Shown: positions 15,492 to 24,810 of the stretch, piece after piece
Layout: the number at the start of each line of letters is the position of its first letter
Position numbering within the stretch: the first letter of the stretch is position 1
From: TMP-86 sp964247385
Lineage (GTDB): Bacteria; Pseudomonadota; Gammaproteobacteria; Steroidobacterales; Steroidobacteraceae
Length of the DNA: 64,000 nucleotides
NCBI GenBank assembly: GCA_964247385.1
Contig: CAXTUB010000013.1
Span: 18,689 to 82,688 of the forward strand
Reading direction: 5' to 3'
The notes under the pieces: model-generated
Database searches by the model: none
What the model was told of the DNA's origin: nothing
What the model saw: only the letters and a program-made list of their open reading frames with translations
Position numbers and translations under genes: made by a program

Positions 15492-17806
15492 GCAGCGCAT
15501 TGCAATCTTCATTGCGATGTCGAGCCGGGATCGCGCACACGGCGGTGCTCGCCATGGCGATCTGGATGACGTGTGCACGCGCGGCCATGCCGGCGCTCGA
15601 TTTCAATGCGCCTGCAAAGGCCGAGGCGCCGGCGACGGACCGCGCCATGCGGGATTTGGCAGAGCGGATGCTGCCCGTGTATCAAGAGGCCGATGGCAGC
15701 CGTTATCTTGCGAACGTTTCCGCGCTGCAAATGGCGGCGGGCAATGCTTCGGCGGCCGCGGCCTCGCGCCGTACCTTGCGCGAGCGGCGCGCCAAGAATC
15801 ACGACATCGATGCGCGAGCGGTCCTTTTCGATCTCTTCGTGCGCGCGCGCGAGCTCAGCAACGACACGCGTGCGCCGTTCGCGCAGACGGTGCGCCAGGC
15901 TTTCAAGGAAATTGCGGTTCCGCTCGATGATCACTCGGCTTACGTTTTGGCCGAATTTGCGGCGGCGCCCACCGCGGCCGCGCAAAGCGCTTTGCAGGAT
16001 GCGCTCGACCGGCATCGTGCGCGTGATTCCATCGGCGCGGGCGATGCGGTCGATCTCATCTCGGCATATGTGGCTTACGACGCGTATCGAAACCTCGAGC
16101 CTCTGCTGCCGCCGCTATTGGCTGCCGAAGGCGAGCGCCGCTACGAGTCGTCCGGCGAGTTGACCATCGAAGGCGCGCAACATGCGCCCGTGCATCTCGT
16201 CGTGGTCAGGCCGCGCGCCGCGACGCATTCCCTGCCGGCATTGCTCGAATTCACCATTGATCGCGAAAGAAATTCCGCGCTGGAATGCGCGGCGCGCGGT
16301 TTTGCGGGCGTGGTTGCGTACACGCGCGGCATCGGCCCGATGAGCCGAGGCCGAACGGGCGTATCTCAACAGAGCAAGAGTTCATTGAGCGTTGCGCCGT
16401 TCCAGCACGATGGGGACGATGCGCGCGCCGTGATCGAGTGGATCGCGAGACAGCCTTGGAGCGACGGACGTGTCGCGATGTTAGGCGGCGGTTATAGCGG
16501 GTTTGCCGCCTGGGCCGCGGCCAAGAAGCCGCCGCGTGCGCTCAAGGGCATTGCCACATTCGCCGCCGATGCGCCCGGCATCAATGTGCCGATGAATGGA
16601 CACGTATTCCAAAACTCGAGTTATCGCTGGTCCTTGTATGTCGCCAACACGGATGCCGCGCGCACACCGCAGTTCTACGATGATGAACGCTGGCGCGCTT
16701 TGGATCAGAAGTGGTACACGAAAGGCAGCCGGTATCGAGACTTTGGCCGTGTGTATGGCACGCACAATCCCATTTTCATCCGCTGGCTCAATCACCCCAG
16801 CTACGACCGGTTCTGGCAGGCGATGCTGCCGTTTCGCGGCGAATTCGCGCGCATCGACATTCCTGCATTGACCGTGACCGGATATTTTGCGGGCACCGAG
16901 CCTGCGGCTCTGCATTATTTTGAGGAGCACGTGAGATACCGTCCCAATGCCGAACACGCATTGCTCATCGGACCTTATGACGATGGCGTGATGCGTCGCG
17001 GGGTGTTGCGCACCTTGCGCGGCTACAGCATCGACTCGGCGGCTTATGTCGATCTGAAAGAGTTGCGCTTTGCATGGTTCGATCATTTGCTGGCGGGCAA
17101 GCCGCAGCCCGCCGAGATCAAAGACCGCGTGAACTTTCAAGTCATGGGCGCAAACGAATGGGGCCACGCGGCGTCGATCGACGCCATGGCGCGCAGGTCG
17201 CAGCGATATTATCTTCTACCTTCGACGCGCTCTGCGCCCGGTGCGCTCGAGCAACGCAAGCCTGTGAATACTTCCTTCGCGCCGCTCAATGTAAAGCTGG
17301 CTGACCGCCGCAATTCATCCTGGACCCAGGCGACCGACCTCGTCAACGGGAGCTTGGCGGCGCCGGATGGCTTGTTGTTCGCCTCGCCGCCCTTCGCGGC
17401 GGACACCCGTTTCAGCGGCGCATTTTCCCTGAAACTCGACTGGCGCGTGAGCGCCATGGACGTCGACTTGTACGCGATGCTGTTCGAACAATTGTCGAGC
17501 GGCGAGTATGTTCACCTGTTCAATCCGGCGATTGAAATGCGCGCGAGTTATGCGCACGATCCGGTTCATCGGCGCCTGTTGCAGGCCGGCGTGCGGCAAA
17601 GCCTCACCGTCCGCTCCGACCGCATCGTGGCGCGTCAGTTCCGCGCCGGCAGCCGGCTGGTGCTGGTTTTCGGCGTCATGAAGCGGCCGGATCGCGAAGT
17701 GAATTACGGCACGGGCAATGACGTGAGCGAAGAGTCCATTGCCGATGCCAGCACGCTGAAGATTCGGCTGTATAGTTCGAGTTACCTGGAAATGCCGATC
17801 GGTTGA
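15488..17806 (+). CDS. CocE/NonD-type alpha/beta-hydrolase fold protein lacking the catalytic triad
   Basis: 772 residues with a signal-like N-terminus (residues 15-33). There is a roughly 200-residue helical N-terminal region, then a CocE/S15-type alpha/beta-hydrolase core (about 230-560) and the C-terminal jelly-roll domain (about 590-770). The triad positions of active relatives are all changed. The nucleophile motif GxSYxG is GGGYSG, with Gly335 for Ser. The GWYD motif is GYFA, with Ala468 for Asp. The GPWxH motif is GPYDD, with Asp499 for His. It is probably an exported, non-hydrolytic protein. Coupling to the preceding degenerate ABC gene by ATGA overlap suggests a shared role, which is unknown. 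Confidence 0.8.
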   Translation: MSSALQSSLRCRAGIAHTAVLAMAIWMTCARAAMPALDFNAPAKAEAPATDRAMRDLAERMLPVYQEADGSRYLANVSALQMAAGNASAAAASRRTLRERRAKNHDIDARAVLFDLFVRARELSNDTRAPFAQTVRQAFKEIAVPLDDHSAYVLAEFAAAPTAAAQSALQDALDRHRARDSIGAGDAVDLISAYVAYDAYRNLEPLLPPLLAAEGERRYESSGELTIEGAQHAPVHLVVVRPRAATHSLPALLEFTIDRERNSALECAARGFAGVVAYTRGIGPMSRGRTGVSQQSKSSLSVAPFQHDGDDARAVIEWIARQPWSDGRVAMLGGGYSGFAAWAAAKKPPRALKGIATFAADAPGINVPMNGHVFQNSSYRWSLYVANTDAARTPQFYDDERWRALDQKWYTKGSRYRDFGRVYGTHNPIFIRWLNHPSYDRFWQAMLPFRGEFARIDIPALTVTGYFAGTEPAALHYFEEHVRYRPNAEHALLIGPYDDGVMRRGVLRTLRGYSIDSAAYVDLKELRFAWFDHLLAGKPQPAEIKDRVNFQVMGANEWGHAASIDAMARRSQRYYLLPSTRSAPGALEQRKPVNTSFAPLNVKLADRRNSSWTQATDLVNGSLAAPDGLLFASPPFAADTRFSGAFSLKLDWRVSAMDVDLYAMLFEQLSSGEYVHLFNPAIEMRASYAHDPVHRRLLQAGVRQSLTVRSDRIVARQFRAGSRLVLVFGVMKRPDREVNYGTGNDVSEESIADASTLKIRLYSSSYLEMPIG

Positions 17807-17809
17807 AGC

Positions 17810-18424
17810 ATGTCTTCGCGAACTCGCGCCCCGGCTCCCGCCATCGGCGTCGATGAGACCCCGCAAACTTGCCGCCGTTGCGACTTGTGGCGCAATGCAT
17901 CCCAGGCCGTGACCGGCGAGGGCCCCCGGCGTGCGCAGATCGTGCTGGTCGGTGAGCAGCCGGGCGACGAAGAGGACAAGCGCGGCAAGCCTTTCGTCGG
18001 GCCCGCGGGCCGCGTGCTCGATGAGCTTTTGGAAGAATGCGGAATCGCCCGCGACGATGTGTTCATCACCAATGCGGTCAAGCATTTCAAGTGGGAGCCG
18101 CGCGGCAAATTCCGCTTGCACAAGAAGCCCTCGGCGGGCGAAATCGACGCGTGCAATGTGTGGCTCGTTCAGGAAATGACGCGTGAGAATCCGCGCGTCG
18201 CGGTGGCATTGGGCGCTACGGCGCTGCGAGCGCTCACGGGCCGGTCGACCTCCATCGAGTCCGCCCGCGGCGCGGAGTTGCGCTACCCGAGCGGCGCGAT
18301 GATCATCGCCACCTACCATCCTTCGGCAATTCTGCGCGCGGAAGACGAGCGGCGTACATCGTTGCGGGCCGCGCTCAGCGAGGACCTACGGCGCGCCGCG
18401 AAGTATGCGCGCGCGCATGGATAA
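17810..18424 (+). CDS. UdgX-type uracil-DNA glycosylase family protein
   Basis: 204 residues. Family 4-like uracil-DNA glycosylase with the UdgX hallmarks: GEQPGDEED (48-56), FVGPAGRVLDELL (62-74), NAVKHFKW (88-95), the inserted loop GKFRLHKKPS (99-108) and TYHPSA near the C-terminus. UdgX forms a covalent bond with uracil-containing DNA through the loop histidine, here His104; the usual loop is KRRIH and here is KFRLH. Cysteines at 21, 24, 77 and 115 could hold the [4Fe-4S] cluster. It starts 3 nt after the previous stop and its end overlaps the next start, so it is in a tight operon. Confidence 0.85.
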   Translation: MSSRTRAPAPAIGVDETPQTCRRCDLWRNASQAVTGEGPRRAQIVLVGEQPGDEEDKRGKPFVGPAGRVLDELLEECGIARDDVFITNAVKHFKWEPRGKFRLHKKPSAGEIDACNVWLVQEMTRENPRVAVALGATALRALTGRSTSIESARGAELRYPSGAMIIATYHPSAILRAEDERRTSLRAALSEDLRRAAKYARAHG

Positions 18425-19727
18425 CCTCACGCACACGATGATCGGCTTCATTGCCGGTCAAGCCGCGGCGAGTGTGCGCTACGAGCCGCCCTCCAGCGGA
18501 CGGCGCAGGCTGTCGCCCAATGAGCGGCGCAGCCTCTTCATTGCCATGGGAATGATCGGCGGCAACTTGCCGGACTTGGATTTGGCGCTGTTGTTTCGGA
18601 GTGCCACGGGCAAGCTCGGCTACTTGTTGTTTCATCGCGGCTACACCCACACCATGATTGGCGTGCTGCTGCTGGCAGCGATCCTGTTTCTGGGAGCCAT
18701 GCTCTGGCTCAAGCGCCGCAAGCTCGCTTACAGCCCGGCAGACCGAATGGCCATCCTCGCGATGGCGCTGCTTGCCGTCGCACTGCACTTGCTCATGGAC
18801 TCTCTGAACAGCTATGGGGTGCATGCGTTCTGGCCTTTCGATGATCACTGGTTCTATGGAGATTCGATTTTTATCGTCGAGCCGTGGTATTGGATTGCGG
18901 CTGCGCCGCTTTTCTTTCAGCTGCGAGCACGGGTGAGCCGCTTTCTCTTGGGTCTTGTGATTGCGGCGGCGCTCGTCGCGGCGAGCGTCAGTGACCAAGT
19001 GCCTTGGCCTGTCGTGATTCTGGCGGCCATCACGGCGGGGGTCTTGCTCGCGCTCGGGCGCTCGATGCGCGCATCGCAAGCCGCCATCTGCAGCGTGGCG
19101 GCGTGCGTGCTCATCACGTTGGCGGGGCTTGCGGCACACCGCGCAGCGGCTCGAGCCATCGAGCAAGAAACCGCATCGTTGTTCCCATCGGAGCGATTCA
19201 TCGATCACGCGCTCACACCGCTGGCCATGACGCCGGTTTGTTGGGATGTGCTCAGCTTGAGCATTGCGGCGGATGCGTATCGCGTGCGGCACACGGCCTT
19301 GTCGCTGGCGCCGCGCTGGATCGACGCCCGCCGCTGTGGCCGAAGCCTCGCACATGCCACGACCGCGGAGCGCTCTGCGCCGACTCGAACGGACTCCGCC
19401 GGAATCGCGTGGCTCGGGGACTATGCCATGTTGCGCACGCGTCTCATCTCGGCCGTGAGATCCGACTGCGATGCGCGCAAGTTCATGCAGTTTGCGCGCG
19501 TGCCATTCATCGCAGATGCGCCGATCGCATCCATGCCATTCACTGCGCACGCGCCATTCATCACGCGCGGCGAGATCATCGGCGATCTGAGATTCGATCG
19601 CGCGCCGACAATCGAATTCGCCGAGCTTTCCGTGCGCGCCGATGTGCCCGGCACACACTGCGTACTGACGAGCCCGTGGATTGCGCCGCGCGGCGATCTC
19701 CTCGGCGCGCTGCCCCAAGCACCCTAG
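18417..19727 (+). CDS. YdjM-like membrane-bound metal-dependent hydrolase
   Basis: 436 residues from ATG 18417; the open frame runs 4 codons further upstream, inside the glycosylase gene. The N-terminal half is the YdjM/PF04307-type domain: DNLTHTMIGFIAG, GGNLPDLDLAL, HRGYTHTMIG and HLLMDSLNSYG supply conserved His and Asp residues. Four to six hydrophobic segments place it in the inner membrane. The C-terminal 190 residues are periplasmic and of unknown fold. Members are often annotated as metal-dependent hydrolases without known substrate; some are SOS-linked, which would fit the adjacent DNA repair gene. The overlap with that gene suggests cotranscription. Confidence 0.8.
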   Translation: MDNLTHTMIGFIAGQAAASVRYEPPSSGRRRLSPNERRSLFIAMGMIGGNLPDLDLALLFRSATGKLGYLLFHRGYTHTMIGVLLLAAILFLGAMLWLKRRKLAYSPADRMAILAMALLAVALHLLMDSLNSYGVHAFWPFDDHWFYGDSIFIVEPWYWIAAAPLFFQLRARVSRFLLGLVIAAALVAASVSDQVPWPVVILAAITAGVLLALGRSMRASQAAICSVAACVLITLAGLAAHRAAARAIEQETASLFPSERFIDHALTPLAMTPVCWDVLSLSIAADAYRVRHTALSLAPRWIDARRCGRSLAHATTAERSAPTRTDSAGIAWLGDYAMLRTRLISAVRSDCDARKFMQFARVPFIADAPIASMPFTAHAPFITRGEIIGDLRFDRAPTIEFAELSVRADVPGTHCVLTSPWIAPRGDLLGALPQAP

Positions 19728-19783
19728 CTCCTCAGGTTTCGCGCCTCGAGGGATGAGCCAGACGGGGAGCGCAAGCGCCAAGG

Positions 19784-21454
19784 TCAGGCAATGGCGGAAT
19801 CCACCACGGCTTGAGCTTCAAGCACGATGCGCTGCAAATGCTCTTCGCCGCGAAAGCTCTCTGCATAAATCTTGTAGATGTCCTCGGTGCCGGAAGGGCG
19901 AGCCGCGAACCAGCCCTCGCCCGTCACCACTTTAATGCCGCCGATGGGCGCTTGATTGGACGGTGCTTTGTCGAGCACGGCTTGAATAGGGGCGCCCGCG
20001 AGCTCGGCGATGTTCAGCGACGAGGGTGCAAGCTTTGCGAGTTTTTGCTTTTGCACGGTCGTCGCGGGCGCATCGATGCGCGTGGAATAAGGTTTCCCGT
20101 ACTGGTGAGTCAGGTCGTCGTACAGAAGCTGTGGGTCGCGCTCGCGGCGAGCCGTCATCTCTGCCGCGAGAAGCGCAGCCACGATGCCGTCTTTGTCCGT
20201 GGTCCAAACGCTGCCGTCGCGGCGCAGAAAAGTCGAGCCCGCGCTTTCCTCGCCGGCGAATCCAAGCCGGCCCGCGTACAAGCCTTCGGCAAACCACTTG
20301 AACCCGGTGGGTACTTCATACAGCGAGCGGCCCGCTGCCGCCGTCACGCGATCGATCATCGAGCTGCTGACCACCGTCTTGCCCACCGCAGCTCGTTCGC
20401 TCCACTGCGGCCGATGGCGAAAAAGATAATCGATGCACACGGAGAGGTATTCGTTCGGCAGCATCAAGCCTTGCGGCGTGACGATGCCATGGCGATCGTG
20501 ATCGGTGTCGCAAGCGAGCGCCAGGTCGAAGGAATCCTTGAGAGCCAGCAAGGATTGCATGGCATACGCGGAAGACGGGTCCATGCGCACCTTGCCGTCC
20601 CAATCCAATGACATGAAAGAAAAAGTGGGATCGACGCGCTCGTTCACCACATTCAACTCGATGCCGTAGCGCTCGGCAATGCGCTTCCAATAGTGCACGC
20701 CGGCGCCGCCGAGCGGATCGACGCCGATGCGCAAATGCGCGGCGCGAATGCAATCGAAATCGATGGCGGCCTGAAGGTCGGCGACGTATTCGCCCAAGTA
20801 ATCATGCACTCGGTTGGTGGCCGCCTTGCGCGCTTGCTCGAGCGGCATGCGCGCAACGCCTTGCAAACGCGCGGCGAGCAACGCATTGGCGTCGGCTTCG
20901 ATGCGCTGCGTGATGGCCGAATCCGCAGGGCCCCCGTTCGGCGGATTATATTTGAAGCCGCCGCTGTCCGGCGGATTGTGCGATGGACTGACGACGATGC
21001 CATCGGCAAGCGCGTCATTGCGGCCCCGGTTGTAACACAAGATGGCGTGCGAAACGGCCGGCGTGGGCGTGAACTCACCGCCAGCCGACACGAGCGTGGT
21101 TACGCCGTTCGCAGCGAGCACCTCGAGCGCGCTGTCGAACGCGGGCGCGGACAGCGCATGCGTATCGCAGCCGATGAATAGCGGCCCGCTGACACCCCGA
21201 CGCGCGCGATACGCGCAAATCGCTTGCGTGATCGCGAGCACGTGCGCTTCGTTGAAGCTCGCGAGGAGCGATACACCCCGATGGCCCGACGTGCCGAACG
21301 CCACACGCTGTGACACATCGGCCGGATCCGGCACGAGCTCGTAGTACGCGTCGATGAGCGCGCGCACGTCGACGAGCGGCGCATCGGTGGCCCGCCGTCC
21401 CGCGAGCGCACTCACGCGCGTCACCTTCGGCTCATGAGGCTTTGGCTGCGGCAC
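19784..21454 (-). CDS. pgm: Phosphoglucomutase (alpha-D-glucose-specific)
   Basis: 556 residues; interconverts glucose 1-phosphate and glucose 6-phosphate. The phosphoserine loop is VVSPSHNPPDSGGFKYNPPNGGPAD-like (about 153-177), the metal-binding loop is DTDHDRHG (about 316-323), the sugar-binding loop is FAGEESAGS (about 404-412), and the phosphate-binding loop RPSGTEDIYKIYAES is near the C-terminus. Length matches E. coli Pgm. It is last in a minus-strand run with tal, a HAD gene and zwf, linking glycogen/nucleotide-sugar metabolism to the pentose phosphate pathway. Its start overlaps the tal stop, indicating coupling. Confidence 0.95.
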   Translation of the reverse strand: MPQPKPHEPKVTRVSALAGRRATDAPLVDVRALIDAYYELVPDPADVSQRVAFGTSGHRGVSLLASFNEAHVLAITQAICAYRARRGVSGPLFIGCDTHALSAPAFDSALEVLAANGVTTLVSAGGEFTPTPAVSHAILCYNRGRNDALADGIVVSPSHNPPDSGGFKYNPPNGGPADSAITQRIEADANALLAARLQGVARMPLEQARKAATNRVHDYLGEYVADLQAAIDFDCIRAAHLRIGVDPLGGAGVHYWKRIAERYGIELNVVNERVDPTFSFMSLDWDGKVRMDPSSAYAMQSLLALKDSFDLALACDTDHDRHGIVTPQGLMLPNEYLSVCIDYLFRHRPQWSERAAVGKTVVSSSMIDRVTAAAGRSLYEVPTGFKWFAEGLYAGRLGFAGEESAGSTFLRRDGSVWTTDKDGIVAALLAAEMTARRERDPQLLYDDLTHQYGKPYSTRIDAPATTVQKQKLAKLAPSSLNIAELAGAPIQAVLDKAPSNQAPIGGIKVVTGEGWFAARPSGTEDIYKIYAESFRGEEHLQRIVLEAQAVVDSAIA

Positions 21455-22517
21455 GGCTTTGATCCGCGATGGCCTGCATCAGCGAGCCCCACGACTTCAC
21501 GAAGGACTGCGCACCCTCGGTCTGTAATTGCGCGGCCAAGGCTTCGACATCGATTCCCGCATCCTTGAATTTTTTCAAGATCTCTTCCGCGTTCCCGCCA
21601 TCTTCCGGTATGACATCGCCGATCTTGCCTTTGCTCGCGAGCGCCAGCAACGTCTTCTCCGGCATGGTGTCCACCGTATCGGGCGCGGCAAATGCCTCGA
21701 CGTATAACGTTTGCGAAGCCTGCGGATCTTTCACGCCGGTGCTGGCAAACAGGAGCCGCTGTGGGCGGGCGCCGGCTGCCGCCAGCTTTTGCCAACGAGG
21801 CGAGGCGATGAGCTCGCGATAAGCGCGGTAGCAGCGCTTTCCCATGGCGATGCCGAGCTGCATTTGCAATTCCTTGGGCACCTTGTCCGCGACGGCGCGA
21901 TCCCAGCGGCTGATGAAGACCGAGGCCACCGAGCTGACATCGAGCGGCTGCTTGGTTTGCAGGCGCCGCTCCAAACCCTTCATGTAACTCGTCGCCGCAG
22001 CGAGGTATTGCTCGCGCGAGAACAGCAGCGTGACGTTCACCGGGATGCCGAGAAAGGTGGCTTCCTCGATGGCCGGCAAGCCTTGCGCAGTGCCCGGAAT
22101 CTTCACGTACAGATTCTTCCGCTCCGCAAGAGTCCAGATCTCCTGCGCGGATCTCACCGTGCCTTGGGTATCGCTCGCGAGAAGCGGTGAGACCTCCATG
22201 GACACCCAGCCATCCACTTCCTGAGTGCGCTCGAACACCGGCTCGAACAAATCCGCGGCGCGCTGTAAATCCTCGATCGCAAGCTCGAAAAAAATCGATT
22301 CGTTGTTCAGCTTGCGCGAGGCTTTCTCGCGAATGGATTTTTCGTAGACGCGCCCCTTGCTGATGGCCTCATCGAAAATCGTGGGGTTCGAGGTGAGTCC
22401 GGTAACCGAGAGCTCGCGGATGTAGCGCTGCAACGTGCCGTCATCCAGCATGTCGCGGGTAATGTTGTCGAGCCAGAGGCTTTGGCCCAAGTCGTGCAGT
22501 TGTTGCGTCGGTTTCAT
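21432..22517 (-). CDS. tal: Transaldolase (long actinobacterial-type subfamily)
   Basis: 361 residues. Moves a dihydroxyacetone unit between sugar phosphates in the non-oxidative pentose phosphate pathway, through a Schiff base on the lysine of LYVKIPGTAQGLPA (about 137). The N-terminus (LHDLGQSLWLDNITRDML, then GLTSNPTIF) identifies the longer transaldolase subfamily first described in mycobacteria and cyanobacteria, rather than E. coli TalB. It overlaps the upstream HAD gene by 4 nt and the downstream pgm start by 23 nt, so the operon is compact. Confidence 0.93.
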   Translation of the reverse strand: MKPTQQLHDLGQSLWLDNITRDMLDDGTLQRYIRELSVTGLTSNPTIFDEAISKGRVYEKSIREKASRKLNNESIFFELAIEDLQRAADLFEPVFERTQEVDGWVSMEVSPLLASDTQGTVRSAQEIWTLAERKNLYVKIPGTAQGLPAIEEATFLGIPVNVTLLFSREQYLAAATSYMKGLERRLQTKQPLDVSSVASVFISRWDRAVADKVPKELQMQLGIAMGKRCYRAYRELIASPRWQKLAAAGARPQRLLFASTGVKDPQASQTLYVEAFAAPDTVDTMPEKTLLALASKGKIGDVIPEDGGNAEEILKKFKDAGIDVEALAAQLQTEGAQSFVKSWGSLMQAIADQSRAAAKAS

Positions 22518-23194
22518 AGGGTTTCCTGTAGCAGACCGGATGAGAGGAGATCGGCAATGTGCCTGATTTTGACATCAGCCGGCGGATTCGGCATGGGTTC
22601 CAGCCCTTGCGCGAGGCGCGCCGCGTAGTGTCCTTGCTCGACATAGACCGTCGTTAATTCTGCGCCCATGTGCAGTTTCATCTTGGCGAGAAGTGCGAGC
22701 TTGTCGTCCACCATGATGTAGCGCGTTGCGCGCAGGCGGCGGCGAACGGACTCAATGGCCCGTTCCTTGTGAACTTCGATGAGCACTCGACCCTCCACCG
22801 CCTTCCATAAACCTGATGCACGCACCTTGAGCGGTTGGTAGACGATATCGCCGTCGGACAAGATCGCCGCGCGGTTGTGAGCATTTGCCGCTTTCAGCAC
22901 ATCCAATGCGCCTGGATAGAGCCGATCGGCGAAAGGGTAGTCGAGAAAAAAGGCCGACATTTGCACGATGTCCGGGTGATTCGCAAGGCCGCAGCGAAAA
23001 AGTTGCAGCGCGCCCAGATAATCGGCGTAGCCATGCTGGGCCCTTGATTGCTCGTACAGCTGCCAATAACGGGCTCGTTCGCCGGCGCCGAAGCGAAGCA
23101 CGAGCTCGGCGTCCAAGTCTGCCGCGAAGCGATCATTGTCGAGCAACGTGTTATCGACATCGAACATCACCACGCAACGCGCATCGGCTGACAT
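22514..23194 (-). CDS. HAD-superfamily phosphatase
   Basis: 226 residues from ATG 23194 (MSADARCVVMFDVDNTLL). The start is chosen because the ATG shares one base with the zwf stop (TGATG) and puts the HAD motif I, DVDNT, at residues 11-15. The open frame extends 51 codons further into zwf. Motif II (ILSDGD) and motif III/IV (YIMVDDK) are visible. It is a soluble Mg-dependent phosphatase of unknown substrate; its position between zwf and tal suggests a sugar-phosphate intermediate or a house-cleaning role in the pentose phosphate pathway. Confidence 0.8.
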   Translation of the reverse strand: MSADARCVVMFDVDNTLLDNDRFAADLDAELVLRFGAGERARYWQLYEQSRAQHGYADYLGALQLFRCGLANHPDIVQMSAFFLDYPFADRLYPGALDVLKAANAHNRAAILSDGDIVYQPLKVRASGLWKAVEGRVLIEVHKERAIESVRRRLRATRYIMVDDKLALLAKMKLHMGAELTTVYVEQGHYAARLAQGLEPMPNPPADVKIRHIADLLSSGLLQETL

Positions 23195-24771
23195 CAGCGC
23201 GCTTGCAAGGCTTCTTTTTTCGGGTTGTGCCAGCCCTCCGCCGATGTCACGACACTGCGCGCCTCGGCAGGCCCCCAGGAGCCTCGCGGGTACGCGTAAA
23301 GTTTCGAGCCGGAGCCCGCGCGCAACACGGGATCCACCACGCGCCATGCCGCCTCGACCGCATCATCCCGCACGAACAGCGCCGCATCTCCCCGGATCGC
23401 ATCGCCCAACAGACGCTCATACGGCGCTTTGTCGCGCTTTTCCTGGTGGCGAGCGATCAGTTCCGCGCACTCGCCCCGCATGGGTTCGCCGGGCTTCTTG
23501 ACGCGTGTGCCAATTGCAATGATGACTTCCGGACTCAGGCGGAAGCGCAAGTAGTTCGAATCCTGGGGCGGCACGGCATCGAATACGGCCAAGGGCGGCG
23601 GCTTCAAGTCGACGATGACCTCCGTGGTGGTCAGCGGCAAGCACTTGCCGGCGCGGATGTAGAAGGGCACGCCTTCCCAGCGCCACGTATCGATGTGCAA
23701 TCGCATGGCTGCGAAAGTCTCGACTTGCGAATGTCTGTCCACGCCGTCCTCGGCGCGATATCCGTCGAACTGCCCACGCACCGTCGAGGTGGTTTCCACG
23801 GGACGCATGGCGCGCAGTACGCGCAGCCGCTCGGTACGCACGCTCTCGGAGTCGTGCCCGGGCGCATCCATGGCGAGCAGCGCGATCACTTGCAGCAAGT
23901 GGTTTTGCACCACATCGCGAATGGCGCCAACCTCCTCGTAGAATTTACCGCGCTCCTGCACGCCGAAATCCTCGGCCATGGTGATCTGCATGCTGTCCAC
24001 GCAGTTGCGATTCCAGATGGGCTCGAGGAAAGAGTTGGCGAAGCGGAAATACAATAGGTTCTGCACCGCCTCCTTTCCAAGATAATGATCGATTCGGAAA
24101 ATGGAGTGTTCGCCGAACACTGAGTGCAAGGTGCGATTCAGCGCCTGCGCCGATGCGAGGTCGCGGCCGAAGGGCTTCTCCAGCACGATGCGTGCATTGC
24201 GCGCGCAACCCGATTCCCCCAGCGCCTGCACCACGCCTTCGAACAGACTGGGCGGGATGGCGAGGTAATACAGGGGATGTTTGCTGGCGCCCAGCGCCTC
24301 TTTCAAATCCACGAAAGTTTGCGCATCGGTGTAATCGCCGCGGACATACCGAAGATGCGCTTGCATGCGCTTGAAAGCTTGCGGTTCCAGGCCGCCGTTC
24401 TCGGTGACGCTTTGCCGTGCTCTTTCGATGAGCGAGGGCAGGTCGCCGGAGCGGCCCATGCCGATGACGGGCATGTTCAGCTCGCCGCGGAGCGACATCG
24501 TCTGCAGCGCCGGGAAGATTTTCTTGTACGCCAGATCGCCGGTCGCGCCGAACAGGACCAGCGCGTCGGACCGCGCCGCGGGTCGAGTCACCGGCTGGGC
24601 AGCAGTTGGCCCGGCCGAGCGATCCGTTGAAGATAATGCGGACCGCGCCGCGGAACGAGCGCGGATTTGCGGAGAGGCTTTACGCTGCGGCTCAGCCGGC
24701 GCCTTCGCGGGGCGGGGTTTTTTCGCTACGCGCCTGACATCGCGCGTCCCGACTGAAACATTTTTGGCCAT
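23194..24771 (-). CDS. zwf: Glucose-6-phosphate 1-dehydrogenase
   Basis: 525 residues. Oxidises glucose 6-phosphate with NADP+. The Rossmann motif FGATGDLAYKK (about 74-84), the substrate/catalytic stretch RIDHYLGKE (about 249-257) and a typical C-terminus are all present. An unusual 68-residue N-terminal extension rich in Lys, Arg, Ala and Pro precedes the Rossmann fold. A GTG at Val61 is a possible alternative start, which would remove nearly all of it. It heads the zwf-HAD-tal-pgm operon and is divergent from msrB with only about 40 bp between. Confidence 0.93.
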   Translation of the reverse strand: MAKNVSVGTRDVRRVAKKPRPAKAPAEPQRKASPQIRARSAARSALSSTDRSAGPTAAQPVTRPAARSDALVLFGATGDLAYKKIFPALQTMSLRGELNMPVIGMGRSGDLPSLIERARQSVTENGGLEPQAFKRMQAHLRYVRGDYTDAQTFVDLKEALGASKHPLYYLAIPPSLFEGVVQALGESGCARNARIVLEKPFGRDLASAQALNRTLHSVFGEHSIFRIDHYLGKEAVQNLLYFRFANSFLEPIWNRNCVDSMQITMAEDFGVQERGKFYEEVGAIRDVVQNHLLQVIALLAMDAPGHDSESVRTERLRVLRAMRPVETTSTVRGQFDGYRAEDGVDRHSQVETFAAMRLHIDTWRWEGVPFYIRAGKCLPLTTTEVIVDLKPPPLAVFDAVPPQDSNYLRFRLSPEVIIAIGTRVKKPGEPMRGECAELIARHQEKRDKAPYERLLGDAIRGDAALFVRDDAVEAAWRVVDPVLRAGSGSKLYAYPRGSWGPAEARSVVTSAEGWHNPKKEALQAR

Positions 24772-24810
24772 GGGCGGGTCTTATTCCTGGTGGATCGACA
24801 CGAGGTGAGC

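Noticed and set aside
13617..17806. Calling the degenerate ABC and CocE-like genes pseudogenes
   Set aside because: Both frames are full length, free of stops and coupled by an ATGA overlap; substitutions are confined to catalytic positions rather than random.
22885..24057. 390-codon plus-strand frame opposite zwf
   Set aside because: Shadow of zwf and the HAD gene; no homology-like features.
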